Assembly (NCBI RefSeq): GCF_021341785.1
Contig: NZ_JAJTTF010000005.1
Location: forward strand, 266,520 to 330,519
Source of the DNA: Microbacterium sp. Au-Mic1
Lineage (GTDB): Bacteria; Actinomycetota; Actinomycetes; Actinomycetales; Microbacteriaceae
Direction: 5' to 3'
DNA length: 64,000 nucleotides
Shown here: one piece after another, positions 62,862 to 64,000 of the stretch
Numbering within the stretch: the first letter of the stretch is position 1
Layout: each line of letters starts with the position of its first letter
Made by a program: the position numbers and the translations under genes
Notes under the pieces: generated by a model
Databases searched by the model: none
What the model saw: only the letters and a program-made list of their open reading frames with translations
Told to the model about the DNA's origin: nothing

Positions 62862-64000
62862 CCGACGGCTCCGCGCGCGCCCTGGATCGCGCCGCGTCGC
62901 GCTGGCAGCGCCATCCGCGCTGGGCCGACGCGCTCACGACGCTCAGCTGGGTCGTGCTGACGACCGTGCCGATGTTCGCGGCGGAGTCCGCGGACCCCGA
63001 GATCGCCACGCGCCCCGTCGGCCCCTGGGGAATCGGCCTGGGCCTCGTCGTGGTCGCGATCGTCGCGACGACGATGATGCTGTTCCGCCGCCGCAACCCG
63101 GTGCTGCTCTTCCTCGTCTCGGTCACGCTGCCGCTCGTGGTGCTGCCGTTCTCGCTCGATGTGGGCGCCTTCGCCGTCGCGTACGCGGTGTTCGCGATCG
63201 CCGTGTACGACCGGGTGTCCCGGGCGTGGATCGCCGGGGCGGTGGCCTACGCGGTGACCCTGGTGCTGAGCGTCGTGCATCTGCTCACGGGATTCGGCTT
63301 CGCTCCCGTGAACCGTTCGGGGTCGCGGCTCGAGACCTCCCTGACCTGGGCCGCCTTCGATCTGCTGATCCTCCTGGTCGCCCTGCTGTGGGGGCAGAAC
63401 GCGGGCAACCGCCGCCGCTACGTGGCGGCGCTCGTGGAGCGAGCGCGGATCCTGGAGCACGAACGAGATCAGGAGGCGCAGCTCGCGGCCCTCGCCGAGC
63501 GCTCGCGCATCGCCCGCGACGTGCATGACATCGTGTCGCACTCATTGAGCGTGATCGTGCGGTTGGCCGACGGCACGAGGGCCGTCTTCGATGCGGATCC
63601 GGTCCGCGCGAGGGAGGCGGTGGGGCAGATCGGCGGTGTCGCGCGCTCCTCCCTCGACGAGATGCGCCGGGTGCTCGGCGTGCTCGAACGACCGACCGGT
63701 CAGGAGTCGACGCGCAGCGGCACGGGGCTGGAGGACCTGCCGCGTCTCGCCGAGGTCTACCGCGGGATCGGGCTGCCGGTGCGGCTGGACCTCGACCTGG
63801 GACGGCCGGTGCCTGGCGACGTCACCGGATCCGCGGCCGCCGATGCGCACGAGATTCCGGCAGGGCTCCAGATGACGGTGTTCCGGATCGTGCAGGAGGC
63901 CCTCACCAACGCGCTGCGCCACGCCGAGGCGCCCACCGAGGTGCGGGTCGAGGTGCGCGTGACCGAGGAGGTCATCCACGCCGAGATCCGGGACGACGGC
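62858..64000 (+). CDS. Sensor histidine kinase, runs off the window
   Basis: 381 codons are visible. Five or six N-terminal helices to about residue 165, a coil (EHERDQEAQLAALAERSR), then the HisKA_3 box IARDVHDIVSHSLSVIV with His223, and an ATPase domain starting VFRIVQEALTNALRHAE and reaching EIRDDG at the edge. GTG start overlaps the RND stop. Its regulator should follow beyond 64000; it probably controls the RND pump and/or the ABC exporter. Confidence 0.92.
   Translation, partial: MTDGSARALDRAASRWQRHPRWADALTTLSWVVLTTVPMFAAESADPEIATRPVGPWGIGLGLVVVAIVATTMMLFRRRNPVLLFLVSVTLPLVVLPFSLDVGAFAVAYAVFAIAVYDRVSRAWIAGAVAYAVTLVLSVVHLLTGFGFAPVNRSGSRLETSLTWAAFDLLILLVALLWGQNAGNRRRYVAALVERARILEHERDQEAQLAALAERSRIARDVHDIVSHSLSVIVRLADGTRAVFDADPVRAREAVGQIGGVARSSLDEMRRVLGVLERPTGQESTRSGTGLEDLPRLAEVYRGIGLPVRLDLDLGRPVPGDVTGSAAADAHEIPAGLQMTVFRIVQEALTNALRHAEAPTEVRVEVRVTEEVIHAEIRDDG

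Noticed and set aside
1..64000. CRISPR array, rRNA genes or transposase
   Set aside because: No regular direct repeats with spacers, no rRNA signatures and no DDE transposase motifs were found in any frame.

Overview
The window is high-GC (about 70 %), densely coded DNA in short operons with many GTG starts and 4-bp ATGA/GTGA overlaps. Zinc-free (C-minus) ribosomal proteins L28/L33/S14, a CopD-CtaG fusion, a DivIVA-type coiled-coil protein, actinobacterial two-component systems and an actinophage-type lysis cassette all point to an actinobacterium. The best fit is Microbacterium or a close relative in the Microbacteriaceae; this is inferred from gene content and style, not from a marker search. 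The hexamer GGATCC is strikingly over-represented almost everywhere.

Layout. 1-5.3 kb: end of a sugar ABC operon, then a zinc-uptake operon (binding protein, ATPase, permease) behind a Zur-type box, then a YibE/F membrane protein. 5.3-8.4 kb: a DUF899 gene divergent from a TetR regulator with twin operator-like repeats between them, and a DivIVA-like coiled-coil gene. 8.6-13.6 kb: zur, a permease/TIGR03943 pair with a His-rich loop, a large membrane-anchored protein and a 3-methyladenine DNA glycosylase that carries an in-frame palindromic insertion. 13.7-17.9 kb: a LacI-controlled glycosidase/MFS sugar module. 18.0-19.3 kb: rpmB-rpmG-rpsN with a structured leader, then an HU gene, each followed by a strong terminator. 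19.6-25.6 kb: CopD/CtaG, an anchored secreted protein, a PIF1-like helicase and an EEP-family hydrolase.

25.6-28.4 kb is a small accessory island. It holds two unrecognised genes and a phage lysis cassette (frameshifted M15 endolysin, DUF2746-like protein, holin) without other phage genes, and it nearly lacks the GGATCC hexamer that marks the flanks. 28.4-36.2 kb: two histidine kinase/response regulator pairs, a secreted beta-rich protein that resembles aerolysin-type toxins, and a lipoprotein of the beta-lactamase fold whose catalytic Ser, Lys and Tyr are replaced.

36.4-47.3 kb is mostly transport and energetics: CorA, a YeiH exporter with a divergent LysR, an Na+/H+ antiporter, an overlapping TerC/K+ channel/esterase operon, and pntAB transhydrogenase. 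47.5-56.7 kb: a secreted phosphoesterase, a sugar porter, AidB, an acetyltransferase, a small acidic protein, a cyclase-family enzyme, DUF2853, and an NmrA-type oxidoreductase divergent from an HxlR regulator. 56.8-64 kb: tRNA-Gly(CCC), a two-gene ABC exporter, a large RND pump with a coiled-coil insertion, and the start of a third histidine kinase that runs off the window.

Zinc homeostasis recurs: znuABC, zur, the TIGR03943 system and zinc-independent ribosomal proteins all lie within the first 19 kb, but only znuA has a visible Zur box.
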